Below are positions 26,903 to 34,929 of a DNA stretch of 64,000 nt, piece by piece (within the stretch, counting starts at the first letter, position 1; each line of letters begins with the position of its first letter). The position numbers were made by a program, and so were the translations under genes. Under the pieces are notes generated by a model. The model was not told the DNA's origin. It did not search any database and worked only from the letters and a program-made list of their open reading frames with translations. The DNA comes from Paraflavitalea sp. CAU 1676 (GTDB lineage Bacteria > Bacteroidota > Bacteroidia > Chitinophagales > Chitinophagaceae), in the NCBI RefSeq assembly GCF_029223285.1, contig NZ_JARHUJ010000010.1:186001-250000 (forward strand). Reading direction: 5' to 3'.

Positions 26903-27907
26903 ATGCAAAAGTCACACTCACCGGTAAAGCCGGCAAAGAAAAATGACAAGAAGCTGGGATCTACGTCTCCTCAACAAATGGCTAATCAAGAACCGGAATA
27001 TACTTCGTGGGTAGGTAAAATTCCACATATAGAACCAGGGGTGTACTCGGATGGTCTGCCATATCCCGACTTCAACTACCTTGCGTTTAAGCTCATTCTC
27101 AAACCCAACCGGTTTATTTCAAGGGATAGTTTGTTCGACTTTGCACGCGTGATAAAAGCACCGGCCGCTACTTATGGGGTTGATTTTAACGTGAGCAATT
27201 ATATTGATGAGCCAACGAAGATCCGGGAGATTATTTTTATTGACACCGACGATTTCAGGCTATACAATAACTCTTTCATCCTGCGACGTCGTATAACTTA
27301 CGTAAACGGCTTCCCGGAAGGCGATCCGGAAATTGTGTTTAAATTTAGAAATGCGGATCTTCAAACAACTGCTGAAACCGACGTGCGGCCCCAGATACAG
27401 GGAGATTACCAGGTTAAATTTAAATGCCAGGTATTGCCGTTAAAAGAGAAACTCGGCGGCGTGCGAATCCTGTATTCGAACAATGTTCAGTTCCCCCGCA
27501 AGAATGTCACCCAAAGTGATGCCCTTTCATTTGATGTGTTAACGCAGGTGTTTCCGACATTGGAGAAGCTGAAACAGGAGGAAGGTGAAAAGATAAACCT
27601 CGTCAATGGCGCCATTATAGAAGAGGTGTTGCAGGATATTTGCCTGCTGGATTTTGGTGAAGGCATTACAGCGAAAGCGAACGTCGGTATTTGGCGCACG
27701 CGCGGAGAACACCGGCCGCTTATCGGTGAATTTGCTTACCAGATTAAGTTCAAAGACAGAAGGGAGCTCAATCGTGAATCCATGAAACGTGCCGAAGCAT
27801 TCTTCCTGGCACTCCAATATTCGGCCAAAGACTGGATAGCTTTGAATGCCACGAAAACAGGTGTTGTTTACAAACTCCTCGGCAACGCATCTAAATCCAA
27901 CGAATAA
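26903..27907 (+). CDS. CYTH-like domain protein (tentative), unknown function
   Basis: A 334-aa cytoplasmic-looking protein with a Lys-rich N-terminus and no signal peptide. The segment REIIFIDTDDFRLYNNSFILRRRI, then PEIVFKFRN near residues 110-150, resembles the alternating charged strands of CYTH/triphosphate-tunnel proteins, where paired Arg/Lys and Glu residues line a tunnel. Later strands (IGEFAYQIKFKDR) fit the same barrel. This assignment is by pattern only; the classical N-terminal ExExK motif is not clear. Its stop is 5 bases before a FUSC-type membrane protein gene, suggesting linked function. Confidence 0.5.
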   Translation: MQKSHSPVKPAKKNDKKLGSTSPQQMANQEPEYTSWVGKIPHIEPGVYSDGLPYPDFNYLAFKLILKPNRFISRDSLFDFARVIKAPAATYGVDFNVSNYIDEPTKIREIIFIDTDDFRLYNNSFILRRRITYVNGFPEGDPEIVFKFRNADLQTTAETDVRPQIQGDYQVKFKCQVLPLKEKLGGVRILYSNNVQFPRKNVTQSDALSFDVLTQVFPTLEKLKQEEGEKINLVNGAIIEEVLQDICLLDFGEGITAKANVGIWRTRGEHRPLIGEFAYQIKFKDRRELNRESMKRAEAFFLALQYSAKDWIALNATKTGVVYKLLGNASKSNE

Positions 27908-27912
27908 AGAGT

Positions 27913-28473
27913 ATGGCACGTCGATCATCACAAAAGGCGGAGGCATTGATGAAACGGCTCGGCCTTTCATTCGACCATATACTCGCCATGCGGTTCGCTG
28001 TCAATGTAGCTATTGCCACCTGGATCACCTGGACCACCCTGCGGCTTTTGGAAGATACCAATCCAATTTGGGCCATCGCCTCCATGGTGGCTGCATCTGA
28101 TCCGCAGCCAGTTGAGGCGCGGAAGATGTTTAGGGCGAGAATCATAAATGTTCTTGTTGGTTGCGCCGTAGGCCTGCTCTTTCTACTGCTGGGCGGCGCC
28201 AAAGATTGGCTGCTCCCGTTGGCGCTGGGTACCACGGTACTTATCTCTTCTTATGTCGTACGCATTAAAACCATGTGGCGGCAGGCGCCTATCACAGCTG
28301 CCGTAGTCATTGCTGCGAGTATCAGGCACGGAGCTTCTGCAGAAATGGGTCTCCGCTACGGACTGCATAAGATTGGTGAAGTGATTTTTGGTTGCCTGGT
28401 AGGTTTACTGGTAAGTTTGGCCATGTCAAAGGTCTGGCTTATTCAGCCTTCATCAGACGCGACGAAACCCTGA
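27913..28473 (+). CDS. FUSC-like integral membrane protein
   Basis: A 186-aa protein with about five hydrophobic helices (FAVNVAIATWITWTTLRLL, IINVLVGCAVGLLFLLLGG, LLPLALGTTVLISSYVV, QAPITAAVVIAASI, VIFGCLVGLLVSLAMSKVW). The 'NPIWAIASMVAASDPQPVEARKMFRARIINVLVGCAVG' stretch is the FUSC/aromatic-acid-exporter signature, here in a short single-module form. Larger members are efflux pumps for aromatic acids. It starts 5 bases after the CYTH-like gene and is probably translated with it. Confidence 0.75.
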   Translation: MARRSSQKAEALMKRLGLSFDHILAMRFAVNVAIATWITWTTLRLLEDTNPIWAIASMVAASDPQPVEARKMFRARIINVLVGCAVGLLFLLLGGAKDWLLPLALGTTVLISSYVVRIKTMWRQAPITAAVVIAASIRHGASAEMGLRYGLHKIGEVIFGCLVGLLVSLAMSKVWLIQPSSDATKP

Positions 28474-28684
28474 CAGAGGTCGCAGCGTCAATGCACTATT
28501 TTACGTACTTACCCATCCAAAACATCGGTTGCCGGATTGCATAAATCTACAGGCTGTTTGTCAGTAGTAAAGCCTGTTTAGTGCCCAGGAAGCGGTTGTT
28601 CATGAGATTCTTGTTTTAATCTGATTTTTGGGAGATATTTAGATACCTTCAAAGAGCTGTCTTTAAAACGAAGGGAACGTCTAT

Positions 28685-29527
28685 ATGTCTCCCAAACTTC
28701 TTTTTACCGCTCGTTGTTTTTTCGCATTATCGCTGATCGTCTTCGGTGTTCAGCAGTTTGCATTGGGTAAGCTGGTAGCCGGAAGGCCGTCGGTGCTGGC
28801 GAGCCTTATTTCGGGTGAGGATGTCGTCGCGTATATCGTCGGCGTTCTACTGGTATTGACGGGCCTGCTGGTATTGGTTGGCCGGTTTTACCAATACGGC
28901 CTGATAGGCGTGGGTAGCTGGCTGCTGGGCGCAGCTGCCTTGCCCAACCTGGTGCAAACGATCGCAAAAGCCGACTACGGTGCCTTGCTCACCTGTACCG
29001 GCAAAGCACTAACCCTGGGGTCGGGAGCTTTCCTCGTATTGGCAAGTTTTTATAAAGGAGCGGCGCCCCTTGTTGGCGCTAAACCTGCTGTCGATGCACC
29101 TTTGCCTGTTGCCACACGAACGCTTGCAGGTGCCCCGGCTTTCTTTCTCCGCCTTGGTGTCCTTTGCCGCTTTTGCTTCGGCCTCTTTCTGCTGGCCAGC
29201 GGCATCCAGCATTTTCTCTTCGTCGATTTTGTAAAAGCATTGATCCCTGCCTGGATACCCGGCGATGTTTTTTGGGTGTATGCGTCGGGCGTTTTTTTGA
29301 TCGTTGCGGGTGGTTGTTTCCTGGCCGGCTGGCAGCTGAACAGGGTAGGGAAGACGGTGGCTGCCGTGATCCTCGGATGGTTTTTAATACTGCATCTACC
29401 GAGAGCGATTGGTCCGGATGGCAATGCCAACGAGTGGACCGCCTCCTTTGAAGCACTTGCTTTCAGCGGACTTGCTTACTTGTTGTCTGTGCCTGCTTTC
29501 TACGTTATGTCCCAGCCCCGGATATAG
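28685..29527 (+). CDS. DoxX-like membrane protein with internal duplication
   Basis: A 280-aa polytopic membrane protein made of two similar halves. RCFFALSLIVFGVQQFALGKLV with VVAYIVGVLLVLTGLLVLVGR in the first half aligns with RFCFGLFLLASGIQHFLFVDFV with VFWVYASGVFLIVAGGCFLAG in the second. Each half has the four-helix pattern of DoxX/DoxD-like proteins, whose roles include quinone-linked sulfur oxidation and redox stress membrane complexes. It lies 370 bases upstream of the encapsulin gene on the same strand; a link to sulfur metabolism is speculative. Confidence 0.7.
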   Translation: MSPKLLFTARCFFALSLIVFGVQQFALGKLVAGRPSVLASLISGEDVVAYIVGVLLVLTGLLVLVGRFYQYGLIGVGSWLLGAAALPNLVQTIAKADYGALLTCTGKALTLGSGAFLVLASFYKGAAPLVGAKPAVDAPLPVATRTLAGAPAFFLRLGVLCRFCFGLFLLASGIQHFLFVDFVKALIPAWIPGDVFWVYASGVFLIVAGGCFLAGWQLNRVGKTVAAVILGWFLILHLPRAIGPDGNANEWTASFEALAFSGLAYLLSVPAFYVMSQPRI

Positions 29528-29896
29528 CTGGTGAGTCATCTCCGATCTCAGTTACAACCCTATTATATACGGCCCGTAGTCAGGAGAAATAAATTGGTCG
29601 TTTTCCCGCCTTAGCTTATATTTAAGTAGCGATTCTTCTTTTACAGTACCGGTACCATTTCTGTGCACTTCAAAGTGGTATCGGCAAATAGGAACTGCAA
29701 CCCGACCAATGCGATGAATGCTTACCATTGCAGATATTCGTTTTCCATTGGTTTTTCCTTTCCGGTTGACAGGTATTGAACAGAGCCCATTCCCGATGCA
29801 AGTTTTTCCTTTACTAATTATTAATCCTGCCCCGTTTGGATGAATTGGCGGTAAGTCCTTTTGCCGTTATTACTGTACACTATTAAAAAATACATT
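29528..29896. other. Intergenic region upstream of the encapsulin gene, with a possible reverse open frame
   Basis: These 369 bases precede the encapsulin start. TTTG at 29835-29838 could be a -33 element, but no exact TAnnTTTG follows. On the minus strand one frame stays open from 29866 down to a TAA at 29552 (104 codons). It reads as a basic, Cys-containing peptide (for example SIPVNRKGKTNGKR, ICRYHFEVHRNGTGTVKEES). It lacks an ATG except near its middle and uses several rare ATA codons, so it may be a remnant gene or chance. I recognise no family. Confidence 0.3.
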
Positions 29897-30823
29897 ATGG
29901 CAGATCAGAAGAGTACCTATCAGCAAACAGCGTTGGGTGATGTGGCAGCGCGGCAGTTGGCTATTGCTACCCGTACCGTTCCGCAAATGGTAACCATCAG
30001 TCCGCGTTGGCTTACCCGCCTGTTGAGTTGGGTGGGCGTAGAATCCGGCGTGTACCGGTTGAATAAGGTAAAGGATGCCGGCGCCATCGTGGTGGATTGC
30101 TCGGCACGCGACGAACACATATTGCCGCAAACCTTTGTCGACTACATCGAAAATCCCCGGGAGTACAACCTGGCGGCTGTGCAAACGATCGTCGATGTCC
30201 ACACCCGGGTGTCGGACCTGTACAGCAAGCCTTACAACCAGATCAGCGAACAATTGCGCCTCGCTATTGAAACCATCAAGGAGCGGCAGGAAAGTGAGCT
30301 GATCAACAACAAGGAATACGGCCTGCTGCACAGCGTAGCAGCCAGTCAGCGTATCAAGACCCGCACCGGGGCGCCTACCCCCGATGACCTCGACGCACTC
30401 ATTGCTTTGGTGTGGAAGGAGCCCGGCTTCTTTCTATTGCACCCACAGGCGATAGCTGCCTTTGGCCGGGAATGTACGCGCAGAGGGGTGCCGCCACCAA
30501 CCGTATCGTTGTTCGGCTCACCGTTCATCACCTGGCGGGGTATCCCGTTGATCCCATCGAACAAGCTCCCCATAGAGAAGGGTAAATCAAAGATCATTCT
30601 GCTGCGCACCGGCGAAAGCCGCCAGGGGGTAGTGGGATTATTTCAACCTGGCCTGCAGGGTGAGCAGTCGCCCGGCTTATCGGTCCGTTTTATGGGCATC
30701 AACGACAAGGCTATTGCTTCTTATTTAGTATCACTGTATTGTTCTCTGGCAGTGCTGGTAGATGATGCCATCGCTGTATTGGATGATGTTGAAACCGGCC
30801 ATTACCATGAATACAAATATTAA
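29897..30823 (+). CDS. srpI: Family 2A encapsulin shell protein (SrpI type)
   Basis: A 308-aa HK97-fold shell protein that assembles into a closed protein nanocompartment. It follows the cyanobacterial SrpI sequence closely through its length: ALGDVAARQLAIATRTVPQM, WLTRLLSWVGVESGVYRLN, DVHTRVSDLYSKPYNQI, GAPTPDDLDALIALVWKEP, RRGVPPPTVSLFGSPFITW, RQGVVGLFQPGLQGEQSPGL and a C-terminal YHEYKY. There is no inserted cyclic-nucleotide-binding domain, which separates family 2A from 2B. I use the ATG at 29897 (MADQKS); the open frame begins 12 codons earlier. The gene overlaps the next one by 17 bases. In characterised systems the shell encloses a cysteine desulfurase and is linked to sulfur starvation or sulfur storage; that role here is inferred from homology. 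Confidence 0.96.
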   Translation: MADQKSTYQQTALGDVAARQLAIATRTVPQMVTISPRWLTRLLSWVGVESGVYRLNKVKDAGAIVVDCSARDEHILPQTFVDYIENPREYNLAAVQTIVDVHTRVSDLYSKPYNQISEQLRLAIETIKERQESELINNKEYGLLHSVAASQRIKTRTGAPTPDDLDALIALVWKEPGFFLLHPQAIAAFGRECTRRGVPPPTVSLFGSPFITWRGIPLIPSNKLPIEKGKSKIILLRTGESRQGVVGLFQPGLQGEQSPGLSVRFMGINDKAIASYLVSLYCSLAVLVDDAIAVLDDVETGHYHEYKY

Positions 30824-32504
30824 CCAGTCAGATGTGCCCGACGAAGCTGCGCTCCAGCAGCTCGCCAATGAGCTATTTCGTCAGTCTGAAGCCAGTGAGG
30901 GAGTGCCTGGCTTGCCGGTGCTGCCGCCGCAGCACATTCCTGCCTCGGTGGCCGGTAGCGGTCAATCGCCTTCCGGCATCCTTCATGGCAACAACATCAA
31001 TTTCGAGAACCCGCAAACAGGTTTTCCCGATAAGAACCTGCAGGAAGCCGGTGTAGCGACTATGCCGGGTGACAGCGTGTATTCACCGGCACACAAGTTG
31101 AAAGAATACCTGCCTTACGAGGCAGACCCGGCCTATATGTTCAACCTGCAGGCAATATTGTCCCTGATCCCTTCCAATACTACATTGGCGCCTCAATTGC
31201 CGGCATGGCCGGCAGATGCCGGTAATATTTGGGCGCATGCACCGGGCTACTATTTCCTGGAAGACAAAACAGCTACGGCCGGCGCCTGGGGATTCGATGC
31301 GAATGCTATCAAGAAGGATTTTCCGATCCTTTCCGAAAAGGTAAATGGCAAACCACTGGTATGGCTCGATAACGCAGCCACGACGCAGAAGCCCCGGCAC
31401 GTTATTGAACGGATCAGCTATTTCTACCAACACGAGAATTCCAACATACACCGGGCAGCCCATGAACTGGCGGCGCGCGCCACCGATGCCTATGAACATG
31501 CCCGGAAAAAAGTGCAGACCTTCATTCATGCCGCTTCGCCCAATGAGATCGTGTTTGTTCGTGGTACCACTGAGGCAATCAACCTGGTGGCCAAGAGCTG
31601 GGGTGATCAGTACCTGCAGCCGGGCGACGAGATCGTGATCACCCATCTCGAACACCATGCCAATATAGTGCCCTGGCAACAGCTGGTCGCTAAGAAAGGG
31701 GTAAAGCTGCGGGTAGTGCCGGTTGATGATGACGGACAGGTATTGCTGGATGAATATGGAAAGCTATTGAACAGCAAGACCAAACTGGTCGCTTTTACTC
31801 AGGTATCGAACGCGCTGGGCACCATAACGCCATCAAAGATCATCATCGATATGGCGCACCAGGCAGGAGCCAAAGTATTGCTCGATGGAGCTCAGTCGGT
31901 ATCTCACATGCGCACCGATGTACTGGCGCTGAACCCCGACTGGTTTGTCTTTTCGGGCCATAAGGTATTTGGGCCCACGGGTATTGGCGTTTTGTATGGT
32001 AAGGAAGAGCTGTTGAACCAAACAGAACCATGGCAAGGAGGGGGAAACATGATCAAGGATGTCACGTTTGAGCGCACCCTGTATCATAATGCGCCCGGCC
32101 GATTTGAAGCTGGCACCGGCAATATTGCGGACGCAGTGGGTTTAGGGGCGGCGCTTGATTATGTTAGCGGGCTTGGTATCGACAATATTGCACTGTACGA
32201 ACATTTCCTGTTGGAGTATGCTACCGGATTACTGCAGCAGGTGCCTGGTTTGCGACTGGTCGGCACGGCGAAAGAAAAAGCCAGTGTGCTGTCGTTTACA
32301 TTGCAGGGATATTCCAACGACCAGGTAGGGCAGGCTTTGAACCAGGAAGGTATTGCCGTGAGAACAGGCCATCATTGCGCCCAGCCGATCTTGCGCCGGT
32401 TTGGCCTGGAGAGTACCGTACGTCCTTCGCTGGCTTTTTACAATACTTGTGCTGATGTGGACCTGCTGGTGGCCACCTTAATGAGAATGAAGCGTGGTGG
32501 GTAA
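30807..32504 (+). CDS. Encapsulated SufS-type cysteine desulfurase with N-terminal cargo-loading extension
   Basis: A 565-aa PLP enzyme that moves sulfur from L-cysteine to an active-site cysteine as persulfide, releasing alanine. The SufS domain starts near residue 163 (GFDANAIKKDFPIL). Lys 386 in FSGHKVFGP binds PLP and Cys 524 in RTGHHCAQP is the catalytic thiol. Residues 1-162 are an extra Pro/Ala/Asn-rich, low-order region with short conserved-looking patches (AALQQLANELF, NINFENPQTGFPDKNLQEAG, APGYYFLE). Ordinary SufS proteins lack it; in family 2A encapsulin systems such an extension targets the enzyme into the shell. The ATG at 30807 lies inside the end of the shell gene, indicating coupled translation. 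No suf genes are adjacent. Confidence 0.95.
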   Translation: MNTNINQSDVPDEAALQQLANELFRQSEASEGVPGLPVLPPQHIPASVAGSGQSPSGILHGNNINFENPQTGFPDKNLQEAGVATMPGDSVYSPAHKLKEYLPYEADPAYMFNLQAILSLIPSNTTLAPQLPAWPADAGNIWAHAPGYYFLEDKTATAGAWGFDANAIKKDFPILSEKVNGKPLVWLDNAATTQKPRHVIERISYFYQHENSNIHRAAHELAARATDAYEHARKKVQTFIHAASPNEIVFVRGTTEAINLVAKSWGDQYLQPGDEIVITHLEHHANIVPWQQLVAKKGVKLRVVPVDDDGQVLLDEYGKLLNSKTKLVAFTQVSNALGTITPSKIIIDMAHQAGAKVLLDGAQSVSHMRTDVLALNPDWFVFSGHKVFGPTGIGVLYGKEELLNQTEPWQGGGNMIKDVTFERTLYHNAPGRFEAGTGNIADAVGLGAALDYVSGLGIDNIALYEHFLLEYATGLLQQVPGLRLVGTAKEKASVLSFTLQGYSNDQVGQALNQEGIAVRTGHHCAQPILRRFGLESTVRPSLAFYNTCADVDLLVATLMRMKRGG

Positions 32505-32510
32505 TTAAAT

Positions 32511-32541
32511 TTTACCGCCCGGGGCGCCCTTTCTACATTTG
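32511..32541 (+). promoter_or_regulatory. Candidate Bacteroidota promoter for the thioesterase gene
   Basis: TACATTTG at 32534-32541 matches the TAnnTTTG -7 element, with TTTA at 32511-32514 as a -33-like element 19 bases upstream. The transcript would start about 20 bases before the ATG at 32568, separating this gene from the encapsulin pair. The element sequence and spacing are identical to those before the GH97 gene. Confidence 0.5.
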
Positions 32542-32567
32542 CGCCCTTACGTTAACACCACGCTTCT

Positions 32568-32990
32568 ATGGAATATTCAAAAAGCTACACCGTTAAAGAC
32601 GAGCACATCGATGTGCAAAACATCATGGATGGGCTGTATTACCCCTTTTACATGGAGTATTGCCGGCACGATTTCATCAAGGAGGTGCTGGGTTTCGATT
32701 TCGAAGAAGAGGCACGAAATGGCGTGAACATGGCGCTATCGAAATATTCACTCCAGTTCGTACGGTCTTTGAAACAGGGCGACCAGTTTATCGTTACCTG
32801 CAGCCCCATGTTGGATAAGAACAATAAGTCTGTACTGCATTTCCGCCAAACCATCATGCTGAACAATAAAGTGGTGACCAAAGCTGTCTTCTCGGGCACC
32901 TGCGTGAAGGCCAGTGGTGGCAGGCCCTACCTCCCGGAAAACCTGCTGGAGAAACTGGCCGGCGCCCCCGAATGGGATGGTGAACTGTAG
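32568..32990 (+). CDS. Hot-dog-fold acyl-CoA thioesterase (YbgC/4-hydroxybenzoyl-CoA type)
   Basis: A 140-aa protein with the hot-dog pattern: VKDEHIDVQNIMDGLYYPFYMEYCRHDFIKEV at residues ~9-40 holds the conserved Asp/Gln and the Y..Y..yxE..R motif of acyl-CoA thioesterases, followed by strands LQFVRSLKQGDQFIVTC and LHFRQTIMLNNKVVTKAVF. It would hydrolyse a CoA or acyl-carrier thioester in the cytoplasm. It follows the cysteine desulfurase by about 60 bases but has its own candidate promoter, so co-regulation with the nanocompartment is doubtful. Confidence 0.8.
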   Translation: MEYSKSYTVKDEHIDVQNIMDGLYYPFYMEYCRHDFIKEVLGFDFEEEARNGVNMALSKYSLQFVRSLKQGDQFIVTCSPMLDKNNKSVLHFRQTIMLNNKVVTKAVFSGTCVKASGGRPYLPENLLEKLAGAPEWDGEL

Positions 32991-33004
32991 CCAATTACCG
33001 TGAA

Positions 33005-33052
33005 AAAGCGGTTGCGCTTTCCAGAGAAGTTATGGCCCTGCATGCATGCAGG
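33005..33052. terminator. Hairpin and 16-bp palindrome between convergent genes
   Basis: AAAGCG-GTTG-CGCTTT at 33005-33020 is a 6-bp stem with a 4-nt loop just after the thioesterase stop. CCTGCATGCATGCAGG at 33037-33052 is a perfect 16-bp palindrome. Placed between convergent genes they may end transcription from both sides, but no T-run follows either, so confidence is low. Confidence 0.35.
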
Positions 33053-33075
33053 CAGTGTATAAATAAGGCTAGCAA

Positions 33076-33627
33076 CTACTGCTCCAGCCGATGCTTGAGA
33101 TTGGCCAGGCTGGTCTCCAGATCCCGGCCTAACGTTTTTTCTACATTGGTGAGCAAAAGAAAGATATTCGCGGGATACTTCAATTCACTGCTGAAGACCC
33201 ACTGCACCGTCGTGGACTCAGCTTTGTTGATGGAATTGGCAGCTGCCCCTGTTGTCATCAAACTATGGGCAATGCCTTTAAAGGGGCGCCTGAATCTTAC
33301 TTCTGTATTCAATTGTTTACCATCTACTATGCCGGTGATCTCCTGTTCGCCGGCACCGGCTTTGTTGTTGCCATCCCAGCCATACACAAAGCCGGTAGTT
33401 CCATCATTACCGCGGAATTCCTTTTTCATGTGCGGGTCCATCATGACCCATTTGCTGTATTGTTCCTGGTTTTTCAGATGGCGGATATAGTTGAACACTT
33501 CCTGTACGGGCCTGCCGATGGTAACGGTGCGTTCTATACGGTAGGCTTTCCTGGTAAATAGTGCTGCGAGAAATAGGATGCATACAAGGCCGCCGATGAT
33601 GGCGAGCAGGGTGAGTAGAATGTTCAT
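33076..33627 (-). CDS. Membrane-anchored SRPBCC family protein
   Basis: A 183-aa protein with one N-terminal membrane helix (ILLTLLAIIGGLVCILFLAALF) followed by a START/SRPBCC helix-grip domain. RTVTIGRPVQEVFNYIRHLKNQEQYSKWV is the usual first strand and helix, and the C-terminal helix is EKTLGRDLETSLANLKHRLEQ. Such domains bind hydrophobic ligands; no specific ligand is evident. It lies 30 bases downstream of the DUF998 gene on the same strand. Confidence 0.8.
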   Translation of the reverse strand: MNILLTLLAIIGGLVCILFLAALFTRKAYRIERTVTIGRPVQEVFNYIRHLKNQEQYSKWVMMDPHMKKEFRGNDGTTGFVYGWDGNNKAGAGEQEITGIVDGKQLNTEVRFRRPFKGIAHSLMTTGAAANSINKAESTTVQWVFSSELKYPANIFLLLTNVEKTLGRDLETSLANLKHRLEQ

Positions 33628-33657
33628 GATTCAATATTTTAAAGCGTGAATAATAGT

Positions 33658-34356
33658 TTAGCGGTTGCTGCCAATGGCAATGGCATTCCTGGCAACGGCG
33701 ATCAGCCAGGCGCAGTTGGTAAGCAGCAGCAGGCGGTTGGTCCAACCGAGATAACTGGTTTCGATGAACTGCCCGCCCGATTGCGCAAACATGGCGAAGG
33801 TGGCGGCAAACATCAGCAGCAGGCTGATCCAGATGGCATGTGCAAAGCGAACCAATGGTGTCCCGGCCGTTCGCCATTGCTGGTTCTTTTTTAAGCTATA
33901 ACTGATGAGCAGCGCGGCGATGGCCTGTCCGGGTAAGCCGATCATGGCGGCAAGACCGTGCAGGCTACCCTGCAAAGTAGGTTCGGCCGGTGGGGCGAAG
34001 GGGTCATCTATTACACACAAGCCGCCAAGGAGCAGGGCGATGCCGGTAACATACAACAGGCCCAGACCTACGCTCCCTGCGGTAGTTGTAACCTGCGAGC
34101 GGATGGACCAGCTCAGGGATAAGCAGCTTAATGACCAGGCAAGGAAGGCGCATTGCATGATCCACCCGTGCGGCGGCCGGGCATATTCGCTCAGCATATG
34201 GCCGGCAGGCGAAAGATCGCTTTTGATGAAGTGTAGCAGGGCTACGAGAATAAGCGCCAGGCTGGCGGCGGTAGCGGCCATTCGGGCGGCCGTCTGGGCA
34301 ATAGAAGTTCCTGTCCTCACCGGCGATGCGGTGAGGTACTTGTTTGCTGTTGTCAT
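33658..34356 (-). CDS. DUF998 family membrane protein
   Basis: A 232-aa protein with six predicted membrane helices. The LSPAGHMLSEYARPPHGWIMQCAFLAWSLSCLSL and 'GSLHGLAAMIGLPGQAIAALLISYSL' stretches fit the DUF998 family of polytopic proteins, whose function is unknown. It sits in a minus-strand run with the VOC gene upstream (22 bases) and the SRPBCC gene downstream, so the three may form an operon driven from the region near 34830. Confidence 0.75.
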   Translation of the reverse strand: MTTANKYLTASPVRTGTSIAQTAARMAATAASLALILVALLHFIKSDLSPAGHMLSEYARPPHGWIMQCAFLAWSLSCLSLSWSIRSQVTTTAGSVGLGLLYVTGIALLLGGLCVIDDPFAPPAEPTLQGSLHGLAAMIGLPGQAIAALLISYSLKKNQQWRTAGTPLVRFAHAIWISLLLMFAATFAMFAQSGGQFIETSYLGWTNRLLLLTNCAWLIAVARNAIAIGSNR

Positions 34357-34378
34357 GGCTATAAGTGTTTGGTGAAGT

Positions 34379-34804
34379 TTATTGCGGGTACGTGAAGTTG
34401 ATCATCCACTGTACGCCAAACTGGTCGAGGCACATACCGAAATAGGCGCCCCAGAAGGTTTTTGCCATCGGCATCTCGATTCGGCCGTCATCTGACAGCG
34501 CGTTGAAGAGTTTGTCGGCCTCCTTCTCGCTGCCCGCCTGCAGGCAGATATGGTAGTTGTTGCCGAAGGTGATATTGCTTTCCATTTTGGTAACGATATC
34601 CGATGCCATCAGCTGGAGGTTGGGGGAAAGTGGCAGGGCTATATGGATGAGCTTCTGTTTGTCTTCTGCCACCATTTTTTCGCTGCCGGGCACATCGCCG
34701 TATCGCTGTACCATGGTGAACTCACCCCCGAATACTTTCTTGTAAAAATTCATGGCCTTTTCGGCATTCCCGTTGAAGTGCAAATAGAGATCGACATTTT
34801 TCAT
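34379..34804 (-). CDS. VOC superfamily (PhnB/glyoxalase-like) protein
   Basis: A 141-aa protein. The Met at 34804 (MKNVDLYLHFNGNAEKAMNFYKKVFGGEF) is the best start, since it leads straight into the first VOC module; the open frame extends 13 codons upstream. The second module ends with FWGAYFGMCLDQFGVQWMINF, the typical PhnB-like C-terminus. VOC folds include glyoxalases, dioxygenases and resistance proteins, and the small PhnB-like ones mostly have no known substrate. It is divergent from the GlxA-type regulator gene. Confidence 0.85.
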   Translation of the reverse strand: MKNVDLYLHFNGNAEKAMNFYKKVFGGEFTMVQRYGDVPGSEKMVAEDKQKLIHIALPLSPNLQLMASDIVTKMESNITFGNNYHICLQAGSEKEADKLFNALSDDGRIEMPMAKTFWGAYFGMCLDQFGVQWMINFTYPQ

Positions 34805-34827
34805 GGCTGTGTTTTTTGATTGCACAA

Positions 34828-34835
34828 CAAAAGTA
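34828..34835 (-). promoter_or_regulatory. Candidate -7 element for the VOC gene
   Basis: The minus strand reads TACTTTTG, an exact TAnnTTTG match, 24 bases before the VOC start at 34804. No clear -33 TTTG is seen at the expected distance. The divergent regulator gene has its own -7 match, so the 125-base gap could be a shared control region. Confidence 0.35.
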
Positions 34836-34907
34836 GGTGACATTCCCCCATGTGTCCATAGGTAAATACGACATTCTGCCTATGCCAATTGCGACAAGGA
34901 ATACCCT

Positions 34908-34915
34908 TAGTTTTG
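34908..34915 (+). promoter_or_regulatory. Candidate -7 element for the GlxA-type regulator gene
   Basis: TAGTTTTG matches TAnnTTTG and lies 15 bases before the ATG at 34930. It supports that start over the in-frame codon at 34837. A -33 element is not clear. Confidence 0.4.
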
Positions 34916-34929
34916 TACAAATAATCAGC

